A stretch of 64,000 nt of DNA from Taenia hydatigena (taxonomy: Eukaryota; Platyhelminthes; Cestoda; Cyclophyllidea; Taeniidae), in NCBI GenBank assembly GCA_036345935.2, contig JADWOT020000004.1, positions 2,904,418-2,968,417 of the forward strand. The letters are read 5' to 3'. Shown one piece after another: positions 36,222 through 49,175 of this stretch. How positions within the stretch are numbered: the stretch's first letter is position 1; every line of letters begins with the position of its first letter. The notes beneath the pieces were generated by a model. The model was not told the origin of the DNA. It was given only the letters and a program-made list of their open reading frames with translations, and did no database searches. A program made the position numbers and the translations under genes.

Positions 36222-36663
36222 AGAATTCTCCGTTCGAACAGTAGGCCCGATGGAAGTAGTGCTTTCCTTACGATCAAAGAAAGTTAGTTTTGCCTCAAAT
36301 GGCATTATTTATAAAAGCAAAACTCCTCTCAGCATTTTGCGTCTGGTTTGCTAAAATCTGATGCTCAAAAAATACCTGGTAATTGATTGGACCTGAACGC
36401 CAGTCAAGCCTAAAGACTGTCACTTCCTTACTGGATGGTTTGCTCAATCCCATCATAAAATTGTCCCCTTATTGTTTTTAAGCTCTCGTGTCATCCCACT
36501 AAATTTATTTTTTGTTTCGCTGTTTAGTGCATTCGTTTCGGCTTGTTATTTCAAACCAGTGACATCTCTAATATTCTCGCATGGTAGCTCTTCTTATCGC
36601 ACTTTCTCGTAGCATGGATGGTTTCTTGCCTACCTCCCCTGCCCTTCGCATACCATACAATAG
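36222..36663 (+). repeat. 450-bp direct repeat, copy 1
   Basis: It begins AATTCTCCGTTCGA and ends near CCATACAATAG. A copy in the same orientation lies at 50,334-50,779, outside the right arm. Identity is about 90% by eye. No clear target duplication, terminal repeat or coding content; both ends are abrupt. It is probably a non-autonomous dispersed element. Confidence 0.75.
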
Positions 36664-37989
36664 CGTGCTGTATTGCTCCCCATTTTGTCAAAAATCCGCA
36701 GTCATGCTTGCAAACCCTTCGCAAACACGAATCTTCGTGTTCGAATCAAGCCCTTGTTTTGTTTACAGTTATGGTGGGAGAAAACACCTGTCTCAAGTTT
36801 ATGGATATTTCTTTATAATGACTTACCATTTCGATGCACTAAGAAGGTCAATTAAATCCCTTTGGCTCTCTCGCTTCCCATGAAAATAAATGCTGCGTGC
36901 GTTTCTGCTCACTGAGTTTGTGGGTAGATAATAGAACAGGAAGCATACTGCAATGGTGGCGTTGCCCAACGCTGTGGCATGTCTGTTTTCTTGTTGAACC
37001 TCAGCAAAGTCGGTGGGACGTAGCAGTAGTTATATCCATCTAACCACAGTGGTCCTTGTCTACCAAAAACATTAACTACAAAAGCATAGGATGAGTGCCT
37101 TTTACTTTACCCGTACTGCATAAGGCTTTCTTCCCAAGTGTACGCAATGAGCGAACGATAATTAACTGTTGAAAGCCAAACAACCACATTTGAGATTGAC
37201 TATGCTTCCTGCCTCTGCCCAGAACTCGTTGTCAATCCATTCAGTGCAGCCATTCTATCGATCTATTCATGCATAGAAATTTGCATTTTTCCCTCCCAAT
37301 TTACCCATCGATTCAAGGTGGCGTGCTTTAGCTCAACACATTGGTGGATGGCCATTGCTGAGTGCTGATGATCGGGGAGTCCAAGGCACGAATGCCGAGT
37401 GCGTGCACTTCCTCTGACGGGTCAATGCATCCAACAGCGGCATTTCAAGCTCAGGTTTTATGTTATTACAAAACTTACAAGTAGAATGGGAGGAATCTGC
37501 TCAAAAATATGCCGACGCAGCCATTTTTGGGTTATGCCATGCGCAACCACAAGAAATGAATCGCTCGCAACTTGATCATACGAAACACTTACTAGGATGT
37601 CATCATGTCATAGCAATGCAAAAGGTCAGATTCCAGACCACCCTTGCTGCACTATTGGTTTCACTGCAGAAACTTTAAACAAAAGTGATCTTAGATGCTT
37701 GATTAAATTCGCCTTTGGAGTAAAGTCTACATGAATGCATTAGGCGAGATGACTAATCAACCTCACCTCAGTTTATTCCTCTTGCCAACTTTAGCCTCGT
37801 AGTGCAAGAAGACACAGAACTTTTAGGTCCAGCTTCATGTGCAGCAAAAAGCAAGTAGGACGGAGGACGGTCTATGCAATAAGATTCTCATTTCAACAGA
37901 GGCGCATAAAAGAAGAACAACTGTGGAGTAGTCATGAAACTCATGTTATTTGAATGATACAATATGCGGGAAGGAAAGGAAGAGATATC
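36664..37989. other. No gene recognised
   Basis: Plain AT-rich sequence between the direct repeat and repeat family R. Open frames reach 100 codons (36,581-36,883) but overlap one another in several frames and have no motif. Confidence 0.4.
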
Positions 37990-38965
37990 ATAGCATGACG
38001 GTGAATAAAGGGGATCTGTTTCCATTTTTCCTCGGAAGGAAATTTCCTGTAGTGTAATAACGTTGAGCATGATTTTCTGTAGCACTTTTGTGGAGTGTAT
38101 ACCGGGTCATGTAACGGGTGGCCACCCTAGGCCATTCATTAGCATTACTACAATTACTGCCAACTCGGTACCTGTTTTTTGAAACATTAGGAGAGCAGCT
38201 TATGCCCACGGGCAGTCGAGGCGGTTCGAAAGTACTTATTCTTGTGAAACCGGGGATTCTGACAATAGCACAATGAAAAGTGGCCCACCAGGAAGTAAGG
38301 GTGAAAGGCAAAGACACTCAGAGTATCCCAGACGAAGAAAAGGGGAAAAGTGGGAGTGTACGAGGACAAAGATTATGTCTCTTTGGTCGTGGCCACTATC
38401 ATTCCAGTTCTAATCAAGCTCAAAGTGATCATCACCCTCGTTTGTTATTCAAACCATGCATTTACTTGATCACACACGCAGAAGGATAAGTTGAAAATGA
38501 GTGAAATGGAAACGAAGTTGATTAGAAATTTTTCTTCTTCATGCCGAGTAAAGGAACATCGCATAAAATAGCCTATATTGTGGGGGTATGCAAAACCGTT
38601 CGAGTACTCTTGTCTTCATTGGACTCCCATGAAATTATTTTCTTGCACTGCAAGTTTTGGGGATATCATGCCTCAACGAAAATAATGCAGATTTCACACT
38701 TTTGGTACACAAGTCATCCATTGGGAGGTCAGTAGCCCAGATCACCACGAAACCTCATTTACTAAGTACATTTGAAAAGGAGCAGTAGTGGTGGAGTCAT
38801 AGAAACCGTTTGGGGAATACCCGAAACTCAATTAATGCTAAGGAGCAAATAATTGTGCAGGAGTGAACTGACTGTGCTTCAACTATGTTGTTTTCCTTCA
38901 AAAAACTCCAATTGCTTTTTTAAAACTTGTGTCTAATGGACGTTATTTGGCATGATCCAGGGGGC
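37990..38965 (-). repeat. Interspersed repeat R, copy 2
   Basis: Inverted relative to copies 1 and 3. It contains the 420-bp interior (38,546-38,965) that copy 1 lacks and copy 3 has (about 61,430-61,640), and an outer part (37,990-38,234) shared only with copy 3, including a peptide trace with NFLPR. The inner limit of the right inverted arm falls within it. Confidence 0.65.
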
Positions 38966-39370
38966 TCTAACGGGTACATCCCCGATCATTCTCCTTCACT
39001 TTAAGTTGAAATGCCGAGGGCCTAGAACTGCTTCCACGAAGGCGACATAACGCGAACCTATTTCCAGCCTCCACTCATAACTCACAAGAGCTTTGGAGTT
39101 GAGACAGATTTACAAGCTCTAAGAATGATGCTGATGATGATTGGCTTCGTACGTCTTTAAGCCTTGTTACAAACAGAGAACATTCAACTGGGGAGACACA
39201 TAATTCACGATTGCAATGCTCGGTTACAAACAACAGCATCATAGCACAAATGGAGTAACCTTCTAACTGTGCCTCTCTCAAAGACCTTTGTATGATTCGT
39301 AGCACTTATTTTCCGCTCCGACACAGCAACGGCTTTGATGCTAGCCATCTGCAAAATATGCTCGCCCTAC

Positions 39371-39530
39371 TCCTGTAATAGTCTTTTTTACCCAACAAAA
39401 TATACAAGGACTGGCAAGATAGGTGTAATTAAGCCACCGCTCACAGATGGTTAGTCAGTTAATACGGAGATCTACAGATTCCCACCCGAAACTCATCAGT
39501 CTGCACTGAAGCCTTGTGCCTTTCCATTTG
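39371..39530 (-). repeat. Near-identical patch, right-arm partner
   Basis: Reverse complement of 10,081-10,240 with 3 differences in about 160 bases, whereas neighbouring arm sequence is far more diverged. See the left-arm entry. Confidence 0.75.
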
Positions 39531-39897
39531 GTAGGGCAACGCATCGAACAACGAATGCTGCCGGAGCAGAAATTAGCGCTGGTGACACCCACATACGCGT
39601 ACGTGTAAGTGACCCTTTGCAAATGAGGTCGAATTGGCGACCCACGTACAGGCATGTATGGTGTGCTTCACCTATGCTCGTTCCACCCGTTGCATCGACA
39701 ACTGACAAGCATGATGCTTATCAACTCCTCATTCTCTCAACACACGCGCCCACTGGTGACTGGGAGAGAACGTTAAGTTGCATTGTCCCCTAAGTTCTTC
39801 TAAAGGAGAAATGAAATTTGTCTGTGTTCTTTGAGAAGCACCAACATTGGGTAGGTCTAATTAGTGTTCCCTAATGTGTCAAATGAAATTCAAGGAA

Positions 39898-40134
39898 TCC
39901 TTCTGCAAAGTATGGCCCATTTCAATCGAGTAGTCCAGAGGCGCATCCAACGAAGGAACTTCAATAACGCAAGGCAGCATTTAGCCCCATACACAAATGC
40001 ATCCTTAAGAATTAGACGCGGGTTCGTGGGGTAGAGCTTAAGGCCAAATGACATGCAACAATTTCTCTGCGAAGCATGGCCCAATTCAATTAAGTAGTCT
40101 AGATGCACATCTATTGGAGGAACTTGTATAACGC
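39898..40134 (-). repeat. Local tandem duplication in the right arm
   Basis: CTGCAAAGTATGGCCCATTT at 39,902 is repeated as CTGCGAAGCATGGCCCAATT at 40,067, and both are followed by an AAGTAGTC-like stretch and a GGAACTT..ATAACGC end. The offset is about 165 bp. The left arm has a single equivalent at about 9,610-9,680, so the duplication happened in the right arm only, or was lost from the left. Confidence 0.6.
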
Positions 40135-41018
40135 AATTCTATTTTCATCTCATTATAAATGAGCATTATGTTTAACGATGGCAAAGTGTTGCAACACCTA
40201 TTAAATATCAATAGGTCTTTGCATCTATCCACCCATCAGTTCTTTCCGTAGTCAAATATCAACAGTATGGTCGACATATTCTCTCAGCTTCATGAGCTTC
40301 ATTCCGGCCTCACAGTTGCTTACCTGCATGCCGACAAACTTAGCAATAGCTACTTGCGAAACAGAGAAGTGAGACTTAATGATGCCTAAGCGGATTACAA
40401 TTGTTCTATGAAATATTGCAGTACATTTGAATTTGCTAACAATGCAAAAGTAAACGGACCTCATAATCGTTCGTTTACATCCAGAAGGATCTCATTTTAT
40501 TTGGCAGCAGAGTTTGGTAAAAGAGACTGCATCAGGAGACAGCGCTCAAATATTCGTAAATGTCATGCATTATCACTACGCGTGCATGAGATTTAAATGT
40601 ACGAATGAAAATTTTAAAGTACGTAGCGTCCGCTACCCAGCAGTCCCGTAACCAATGAAGCTCAGAAATGCCTTGCCGCGCAGGGCATTTCATTAAAATA
40701 TGGTTGTTTACATTACGCACCAATGCTGCTAGTCATCACCGTGTCTGCACTTATCAGCTACTAGAACTATTTGAGTGGTACACCGCTTGACCTACCCAAT
40801 CACTATGTTAAATAGGCAATCCAATGTTTCGCATGACCTTATTTTCACTAAAATTAACTAGATGCTCCTTTATACGAACAAGTTGCAGCCTCTAGTGAAT
40901 CTAGACTCACTTTGAATTGAGCTACGGTGCTCTAACGTTAGGTCATGAGTAAGATTTTGGCATAACACATTAAATTGTTTAAATTTTGGAAAATCCAGGA
41001 GGAGTCCCGATCGCTCAC

Positions 41019-41042
41019 TTATATATATGTATATATATGTAT
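41019..41042. repeat. AT-rich microsatellite
   Basis: A (TA)n/(TATG)n stretch. The left-arm equivalent at 9,006-9,021 is shorter, so the tract has changed length since the arms separated. Confidence 0.8.
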
Positions 41043-41578
41043 GTTCTTCATGCTTATTCAGTAACTGCACTACTGAAGATGCTTCATGGGATGGATTCAT
41101 ATGCCTACTGCTATTATTTACCCGAAGTAAACTGCGCCTACCAAAATTGTCACCAAATGTTGTGCTCGCAGCATTCGCACAATGAATGCACCGTCAATCA
41201 ACATACTGCCGGTGCGTAATGCTGTGCACATCACCTTCTTTCTTAGCATTATTAATTGGACGCCCTCTGCGGGTTGTCATAAATAATATGATGTCAGAAG
41301 AATAGGTGAAGTGTCGTTCGCGGGGTAATGCAATCGCTAATGTGGCAGGTATTAACGGAGAAGGTAAGAGTGGTGCCTACTTAAACTCGAATTCCACCGT
41401 GTTTGACGCCTGTAATATCATTACAAGCTAATCCTTTAATTGCTAAGGGCCGGCAGGTTGGCTAGTGAGTTTAGTAAATAATGACAGCGCGCCGATTTAG
41501 ACAGGGGTATTGCATCAAATCGAAGACACCATCTTCATCGACAACTAGGAGCACCATTGTCCATACAGCATGTTTGAC

Positions 41579-41875
41579 TCATGGTATCGTCGTAATTGCC
41601 TGCACAAGTCGGTAAGGCATTTTATTAAACGATTGGGCTGATTGGTAAATCACATCAAGGCCAAGATACCCACAAATTGATTTGGTGCAGATATTGTTAG
41701 CATCCGGATAATTTATAGTGTGACAGTGCTGCAGATGATAGTGAAGGATGGCAAGTTCACACTCATCTTTCTCGACTAATACCGACTCATTCAATTCAAG
41801 CATTATTTCGTTACAAAAACAGACTGCTTTAGCACCGTCTTCAGTTGGAACATTTGGTTTCTCCCTACAAAACAT
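41579..41875 (-). other. Unrecognised 98-codon frame of the duplicon
   Basis: Counterpart of 8,213-8,446 but open for longer. Motifs include VLVEKDECEL, HYHLQHCHTINYPD and LGLDVIYQSAQSFNKMPYRL. Its N-terminal third, containing KPNVPTEDGAK, is frame-shifted in the left arm. No known family and no signal or membrane segment. Confidence 0.25.
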
Positions 41876-44014
41876 CCAACCCTGTCACTTTATCATCACT
41901 TGCTTTTAAGCCTTTGTTCCTAGCACCTTCCCTTCAGTAGCACTGTGAATTGTTCTTATGCAAAGACACAGCACTCACGGCCGATACTAACAAACGAAAT
42001 GTCAATCCTAACAAATCAAATCACCCGAGAGACACCAATACATTCTCCTCAATTGCCCTTCCAAGAATATAAGATGCCCGTGTAACGTCATGAGAGGACC
42101 ATGCTGGAAGGAAATAAGACACACATGCATGCACCAACCATTCACTAACCAGATTTTGGGCCAAAAATAAGTGTGACCAACTGATACATTTCCAATGGAG
42201 AGTTTTTCATTTCTATTCAAGGTGGCATTTAACTCCATACATAGATTCATTCTCTGTATTTTCGACGGTATGCAAATACGCAGACATCCATAAAATGGAG
42301 ACGTGGATTTAGAAAAGGAAGGAAAAAGACGATGACTTGCTTGAGTGAAGCAGAATAGGTGACGTGGTACAATGTACACAGGGTAGAGCTTCAGGCTGTG
42401 GTGTCGTCCAGTTTTGTTGAACAANNNNNNNNNNNNNNNNNNNNNNNNNNNNNNNNNNNNNNNNNNNNNNNNNNNNNNNNNNNNNNNNNNNNNNNNNNNN
42501 NNNNNNNNNNNNNNNNNNNNNNNNNNNNNNNNNNNNNNNNNNNNNNNNNNNNNNNNNNNNNNNNNNNNNNNNNNNNNNNNNNNNNNNNNNNNNNNNNNNN
42601 NNNNNNNNNNNNNNNNNNNNNNNNNNNNNNNNNNNNNNNNNNNNNNNNNNNNNNNNNNNNNNNNNNNNNNNNNNNNNNNNNNNNNNNNNNNNNNNNNNNN
42701 NNNNNNNNNNNNNNNNNNNNNNNNNNNNNNNNNNNNNNNNNNNNNNNNNNNNNNNNNNNNNNNNNNNNNNNNNNNNNNNNNNNNNNNNNNNNNNNNNNNN
42801 NNNNNNNNNNNNNNNNNNNNNNNNNNNNNNNNNNNNNNNNNNNNNNNNNNNNNNNNNNNNNNNNNNNNNNNNNNNNNNNNNNNNNNNNNNNNNNNNNNNN
42901 NNNNNNNNNNNNNNNNNNNNNNNNNNNNNNNNNNNNNNNNNNNNNNNNNNNNNNNNNNNNNNNNNNNNNNNNNNNNNNNNNNNNNNNNNNNNNNNNNNNN
43001 NNNNNNNNNNNNNNNNNNNNNNNNNNNNNNNNNNNNNNNNNNNNNNNNNNNNNNNNNNNNNNNNNNNNNNNNNNNNNNNNNNNNNNNNNNNNNNNNNNNN
43101 NNNNNNNNNNNNNNNNNNNNNNNNNNNNNNNNNNNNNNNNNNNNNNNNNNNNNNNNNNNNNNNNNNNNNNNNNNNNNNNNNNNNNNNNNNNNNNNNNNNN
43201 NNNNNNNNNNNNNNNNNNNNNNNNNNNNNNNNNNNNNNNNNNNNNNNNNNNNNNNNNNNNNNNNNNNNNNNNNNNNNNNNNNNNNNNNNNNNNNNNNNNN
43301 NNNNNNNNNNNNNNNNNNNNNNNNNNNNNNNNNNNNNNNNNNNNNNNNNNNNNNNNNNNNNNNNNNNNNNNNNNNNNNNNNNNNNNNNNNNNNNNNNGAC
43401 TCAATCAATTCAAGTATCATTTCGTTATAAGGCGCAGACTGTTTTAGCACCGTCCTCAGTTGGTACATTTGGTCTCTCCCTACAAAACGCTCAACCCTGG
43501 CACTTTATTATCACTTGCTTCTAAGCCTTTGTTCCTAGCACCTTCTCTTCAGAAGCACTATAGCTGGTTCTTATGCAAAGGCACAGCACTCACAGCCGAT
43601 ACTAACGGACGAAATGCCATTCCTAAGCAATCAAATCAACCGAAAGACACCAAAAACACCCACCTCAATCGCCCTACCAAAACCATAGGATGCCCGTGTA
43701 GCGCCATGAGAGAACCATGCTGAAACGAAATCGGACACACATGCATGCACCAAACATTCACTGGCCAGATTTTAGGCCAAAACTAAGTGTGGGCAACTGA
43801 TACACTTCCAATAAGGAGTTTTTCATTTCCAATCAAGGCAGCATTTGACCCCATGCATAAATGCATTCCCGTGTGTTCGACGATATGCAAATAAGCAGGC
43901 ATCCGTAAAAAAAGACTTGGATTTAGAGAAGGAAGGAAAAAAGATGAAGTGGTACAATGTGCATAGGGCAGAGCTTCAGGCTGTGGTGTCGTCCAGTTTT
44001 GTTGAACAAAGCGA
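41786..44014 (-). repeat. Tandem duplication straddling an assembly gap
   Basis: The segment 41,786-42,424 is repeated at 43,398-44,014 with an offset of about 1,600 bp. Both contain the GACTCA(A/T)TCAATTCAAG start, the block with ACACACATGCATGCACCAA, and the GTCGTCCAGTTTTGTTGAAC end. The two differ by roughly 10%, and the copy after the gap is the closer match to the left arm. Because the gap falls inside the second unit, the true number of units is unknown. Confidence 0.75.
42425..43397. other. Assembly gap (973 N)
   Basis: 973 undetermined bases. The open frames of 337-486 codons that cross it are artefacts of reading N as open. The gap sits inside a tandem duplication, which probably caused the assembly to break. 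Confidence 0.99.
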
Positions 44015-44607
44015 TTAAGAAGGGGACACATCACATTACATCATGAAATGTCGGTTTTCAGTTCTTTTTGTGTTGAAGTTTTCATGAATGCACATTCGCA
44101 ATTCGCAAGCCGATAAAGTATTCAAGATTGTAATAAAAGTAATTTGAAGAGGGAGATGGAGAGCAGATAGTCGAAATAATCAAGCCGTGATTTCATCACA
44201 TTAGCTATTGCTGTGTTGAAGGATTCAAGGGAGAGACCTGGTGAAATAAAGGAGGATAAGTCAGTTGTTGCTGCACCTGCTGTCGCTACCGCTACTAAAA
44301 TCGGAATGAGTTGGTTGAGTAGCCTTCCACCAAGCATTTCGGCTTATCATCACCTTCCATGACTGTATTTCATTCCGCACCCATCGGGACTGCAATGCGT
44401 ACTTCGTTTCACGTAATCAAGAAATTGTCTTTGTGCAATCGGAATCTAGGGCTAATCTCATTAGACTGGCTGTGGTTCCCGTCATTATGGCGTTAGGTTT
44501 ATTAGGGTTGTAAAATGTTAGTTAATTCACGAGTTCCTCTTTAGTCTAATTTAGCACGATAAAGGAAAGCTTATCCGTACATGGAGCCACCATAACTGGA
44601 TAAACCT

Positions 44608-44814
44608 ATGGAACTTATTATGCCTATCTTCTTAGCAAATTCTGATTGCCTGCCCGACTTTGGAATGCGCCTCCAACTTGGAGCTTTTCTAATGAATGAT
44701 GCTGAACGTACACTCAATGAGAAAAACAAGGGCGACAACTACATGAATGCCTTCAATCAAGGAATCCTCCTCTTGCTTGAGTTGTTTATTGCTGTTGAGT
44801 TCATATGTCTTTGA
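44608..44814 (+). CDS. Small 68-codon ORF, right copy
   Basis: Starts MELIMPIFLANSDCLPDFG and ends EFICL before a stop. It has the same length and frame as 4,650-4,856 and 57,699-57,905. Its orientation follows the CNOT2-like exons. Function unknown; the pattern of change against the third copy looks close to neutral. Confidence 0.25.
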   Translation: MELIMPIFLANSDCLPDFGMRLQLGAFLMNDAERTLNEKNKGDNYMNAFNQGILLLLELFIAVEFICL

Positions 44815-46779
44815 TTTCTTTTAAATGTTATGCCACACTTCATTACCTTTAACTACAGATCCGTTGTATTAGATTTCGGCATCCCAGAATTGCCTTTGCA
44901 CGCTCTTTATTCTACGAATTTTGCATACCAACCCAAATTATGCTTGGCATTTGACTAGCTGTACCTGAACTCAGCGTTATGCTGTCCTTGACTTCTCAAT
45001 ACACTCGTCTCTGCATTTGTCAGGAGTGTACCAAACATTGCTGGATGAATCAAGTAGATCAACTCCTCCACACGGCATGTCAAGATAATCGCCTTTAATT
45101 TTGCACTAGAATCCGCTTTGAATGATGGGATGCATTGCAAACACCTTTGACTCCTGCATCTTGTAACGCTTTTAGACGAGTCCCAAAACAACGACTTTCC
45201 TTCTGTGCAATGAATGGGTCCATCTACAGTGTCTCAATAGCACGAGCCCGACACCGAATTGTGGGGTGGCCTAGTTTGCTGCTACCTCGACTGAACGTAA
45301 CTGGGATATTCCACATAACAGAGCAATGGTTTTCGAGATGGCGACCTTATGAATTTAGCACACTTGTTAAAGACGTTGAAAAAGTGATGATTAAATTATG
45401 GCATGATGGTTCTCTAACAATTAAGGATTATGGTACGAACCAGTACTGAATACAATTGACTTGCTATTTTAATATGCCGATCCCCGTCTATTAGGTTTTG
45501 TCCATGCACACGATCACCAAATCCTGCTATTCCACCAATTCCAAAGCCAAGCAGGCCTCCGGTCTCTTGGTGGTTTTTAAACTTAACCGCTTTAATGTGA
45601 TAAATGCAAACGAGCAACTCGCCGTCAATTTGTGTGATTGAATAGTCGCATAGTTCATGTCTGTCAACTGCTTATTCCATGCACGCCAAATAATGGAATC
45701 GATTCATCACATCGTTTCATCTTCGCCTATTGACAATGCGCTCCACGTAGCTCGTCTGCTTAGCGTTTCAAATAGGTCCAATTAGCTGCAAGTCTTTATT
45801 CCTGAATTAAAACTGGCTTTGTTCAGTTTAAATTAGCATTGCAAACTCACCTGATGCCTTGGTCAAGCAGCGCTGTTTGATCTATCAATAGAGCTCAAAT
45901 GTAGACGGGTGGCATCATGAAGGACTGATTTCAATGAGTGGAGCTAAATAAGTCTAATTCCTTTTAACATGTCAAGGAGCAACAACTAAAATATGATAAA
46001 CGAACCCATTAACTGAAATTAGGAGCGCTCGTCTTGCTGTTACTAAAGGCGAAGTTTGCTACTTGGTACAAGTTGTTGCTTCATTTGGCGTACTAATCTC
46101 TGCGATGGGACTTCTCACTACATGTCTTACTTTGTATATGGCAGGTGCTAACCACACAGTTCCTTGTTGTTCGATCCATTACATTTGCGTGCGTTAGTCA
46201 TCCTGTACAGTTCCTCCTAAAATGTCCAGTTACAGGACCAAAGAGTCTAGCAGGACAGTTTGAAAAGACGTTGTGGGAGATGATAATGTCCAAAATCGTA
46301 CAAAATGTCTAAATCATGAGCCAACTAGATCAGGAGGACGCTCTGCTTGTTGGTACTCGTGTAGTAATTTGATAAGGAACCATTTTATGATAAGAAAGGA
46401 CAATAATGTTAGTAAGGGCAGGAATGGCAGCCAATTAGAAATGACTGGTCTGTTTAAGCATGCTCATCTGGCCTCTATTCGGACAAAAAGTAGTGATTTC
46501 GTGCTCTGTAGCAAGAATCATGCAATGCATTTCCACTATTCGCATGCAGTCACTTCACTAATCATCGTTGATTTGTTGATGTCTCCACCAAGCAGCGCTG
46601 TTTGACGCACCGTCAGAGCTTAAATATCAACGAAAATTGTCATGCAGGGTTGATCGCCAAAGCGTAGCCCAGAATTGTTCAAAAGTCCCAGTCAATTTAA
46701 GGTAAAACAGCGGAAGCTAAGTAAATGCACCCCTTCACTCTGATAATTAGCGCCCGTTATGCTGTAGAGGCTTCATTAC

Positions 46780-47140
46780 AAAAGGCTTTAAGGAAAGCAA
46801 AAAATCCACTGGTTTATTTCTGGTGAACGTTGCACACACAAAGGTATTTTCTCCTTCAGAATAGACACAGGCTAGATGGAAGCTAATGCATTCACTCAAG
46901 CCAAATGCGGTCCGGACAGGGTAATTTGTTTCTAACCACAAAAATTTGCTCCTAACTCTGAGAAGCCTTGCTACGGGAGGAACCCAATCCAGTTAAATAG
47001 TCTCTGCAAAGCTCAAAAATTGCCGGTTTAAGGTTGGCATTACTCAAAACCTCAAATGAAGCAACCTTTAACTTCAACTTTCTTCTTAACCGCTCTGACA
47101 CACAGTTAGCATCACTGCGAACAATGCGCAGACAATCCAA
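46780..47140 (-). pseudogene. Degenerate coding trace, right copy
   Basis: Right-arm partner of 2,300-2,665. Two frames (one with RIVRSDANCVSERLRRKL and ELCRDYL, the other with LETNYPVRTAFGLSEC and VYSEGENTFVC) correspond to one continuous frame with a single stop in the left arm. The weak BEL/Pao resemblance is discussed there. Confidence 0.22.
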
Positions 47141-47839
47141 TGATGGTACGGTTATTTGTGTTTTGTAAAATGAAATAGTGATTTACGGCGAAAATCACTT
47201 CATCTTCATTAGTGCCGTCACAGCTGCCTACGCTGATCTAATGCAGACAAAATGTGTCATTTGTGTTTCTGCTTTTCTGCCATTAAGCACCCGTGTGATT
47301 GTGGTTGGGCGGCGCATCAAACAACGAATCACAGAAGGAATCAAGATTAGCGTTGATAACATCTAAACACACACGCACATGTGGGTGACCCTTCGTACGT
47401 GAGTTTAAACTGGTGACTCACACGCATACAAAGGGTGGTGGTCTTCGTCGTGCTCATTTTTTCATCTCATCGAAAGCTTGCAGACCCGCTGCTCGTCTGC
47501 TCCTCGTTTGTCCACCACACATGCTGAAGCGATGACAGAGAAAGGACAGTAAGTTGCACTATTTCGCCTCATGTCTCACATGGGCCGAGTGCATTCGGTC
47601 AATCCTCATTGAAGAACGCCATCTCCAGGTAGGCTGAATCATCGTTCCCTCATGAATACACTAGATCTAGAACAACAACGTATGTGCAGAGCTGTGTGCA
47701 AATGAGGGTCTCGTGTTTTCAGCAAACTCCTGATAGGAAGATAAGTGAGCATTTCATGTGTAGTGTGTAAAATTGGCGAGAATAGGTTAGTTCCGACATA
47801 GTTCCATGCTTTCTCTCCCCACTTCTTCCCCGTATTCCT

Positions 47840-48889
47840 CATCGACGCCAGTGCTTTCTCATTGCTAAGCATACCAAACGGCGCTATTGAACAGAACCAA
47901 GCTCCTCGTCCTCCATCTTCCATTCAAATTAGGACATCAATCTTTGGTGGACACAACAGGATCATTGCTGAAAATGTAAGCTGCAGTGTAAAAAAGATGT
48001 GGTCAATTACCTATCACAAGTCACTAGTCCATACCTTGGCGCAACATCACCGAAACAAGGTAGTTTTAAGCCTCCTCCACTCACTCCAATGTGGAGCTTG
48101 GACCACTCGTTCAACTCTGAGAGTCATCGATCTTCACTCTTATTCAGTCCTGCAGACAGGGCCAACTCGCCGTTGCTGGGACCAAGCAAGTCTGCTGCCA
48201 ATATGGAATGTTTAAATAGACGTGCCATCCTCTCCATCAAGCCATGCACAATCTCGAGTATCGGTCCTGTATTTGATTCTCCCGATTGCCCCCTTGGTGC
48301 CAAGTGCGCAAATCCATCAGATGGTCAAGGTAGACCAGACAGCTCTCAGCGTCGAAATCAAGAATCGGCTACTACGAAGGGTAGTGGTAACAGTGGAACA
48401 GCTCGTTTGAGCGGTGGTGGTTATGGTAGCAGTGCTTCTGGTCATAATACCTTCCCCATATTTAGAAAACAGACAAATACGAAGTTCTGTGGTGTTCATC
48501 CCACCGCTGCTGCAAATGCTACACCTTCAAAGTCTTCCCGATCCTCCTCCACCAACGCCACTGCCTCTTATGTCCTACAGCATTCCCATTTCGATCCAAT
48601 CAGCTCATTCCACAACACCTACATTAAACCCGGCTGCACATCGTAGTCAATTGCGCAATCAAACGAACCGTGCAAAGAGTGACACCACATCCTCCGAAGC
48701 TGATGATCCTGCCCACTCCATTCAACTCCTCGACAATCATTGCATCACCGGCATTCCCACTCACATGATCAACAATTAACATGGAATGCTTGGTCTGCTC
48801 AAACTCACGGAAATCGAGTCGTCACTCGGAGCCTTCGCGCCGGGAATAGATCTCAGCAGACAAAACATCCACAATTGGCCTCCACGTGG
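47840..48889 (+). pseudogene. CNOT2-like pseudogene, upstream exon (copy B)
   Basis: Plus-strand partner of 491-1,660. It reads SIPNGAIEQNQAPRPPSSIQ, then a Ser-rich linker (SLDHSFNS, LLFSPAD, NPSDGQGRPDSSQRRN), then SIQLLDNHCITGIPTHMINN, where a CAA to TAA change (48,777-48,779) stops it. A 23-codon in-frame deletion after TNTKFC removes the EDF motif kept in copy A. The exon ends before GTTAGT at 48,890. It lies about 70 bases upstream of its NOT-box exon, in the same order as in CNOT2. Confidence 0.75.
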
Positions 48890-48956
48890 GTTAGTCAGCA
48901 CCTCTCAATTCTCTTTGTGGTGCGTGTAATTTCTTGTGTCCTCTCCTGTTGTTCAG

Positions 48957-49175
48957 TGAAATGCACAACAGATTCACGTCTCCTCTGGCCGACCAATATA
49001 CGCGGCCACCACATGAGGTGGAATGTGACGTGTCTGTTGAATACCGAATCCACCATCGAATTGCCGATCGTCTTCCCTCCGACACACCATTGGACAGCTT
49101 GACCGATGAAATTCTCTTCTGGATATTCTACAACTTGTGTCATGAGGAGGCTCAACTGGTGGCCGCCAAGGAGCT
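48957..49175 (+). pseudogene. CNOT2-like NOT-box exon (copy B), intact reading frame
   Basis: It begins after CTGTTGTTCAG and ends before a GTGATT donor. The frame is open throughout: MHNRFTSPLADQYTRPPHEV, then VEYRIHHRIADRLP, LDSLTDEILFWIFYNL and LVAAKEL. This aligns well with the human CNOT2 block that runs from NLYPKFASPW to LLAAVEL. The phase-2 end (CT) joins in frame to the exon at 60,272, giving LYNRNWR. The copy as a whole is still a pseudogene because its upstream exon has a stop. Confidence 0.8.

Noticed and set aside
42008..43468. Open frames of 337-486 codons across 42-43.5 kb
   Set aside because: Most of their length is the N gap, which reads as open only because it has no sequence. 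The real flanks give under 150 codons, broken relative to the left arm.
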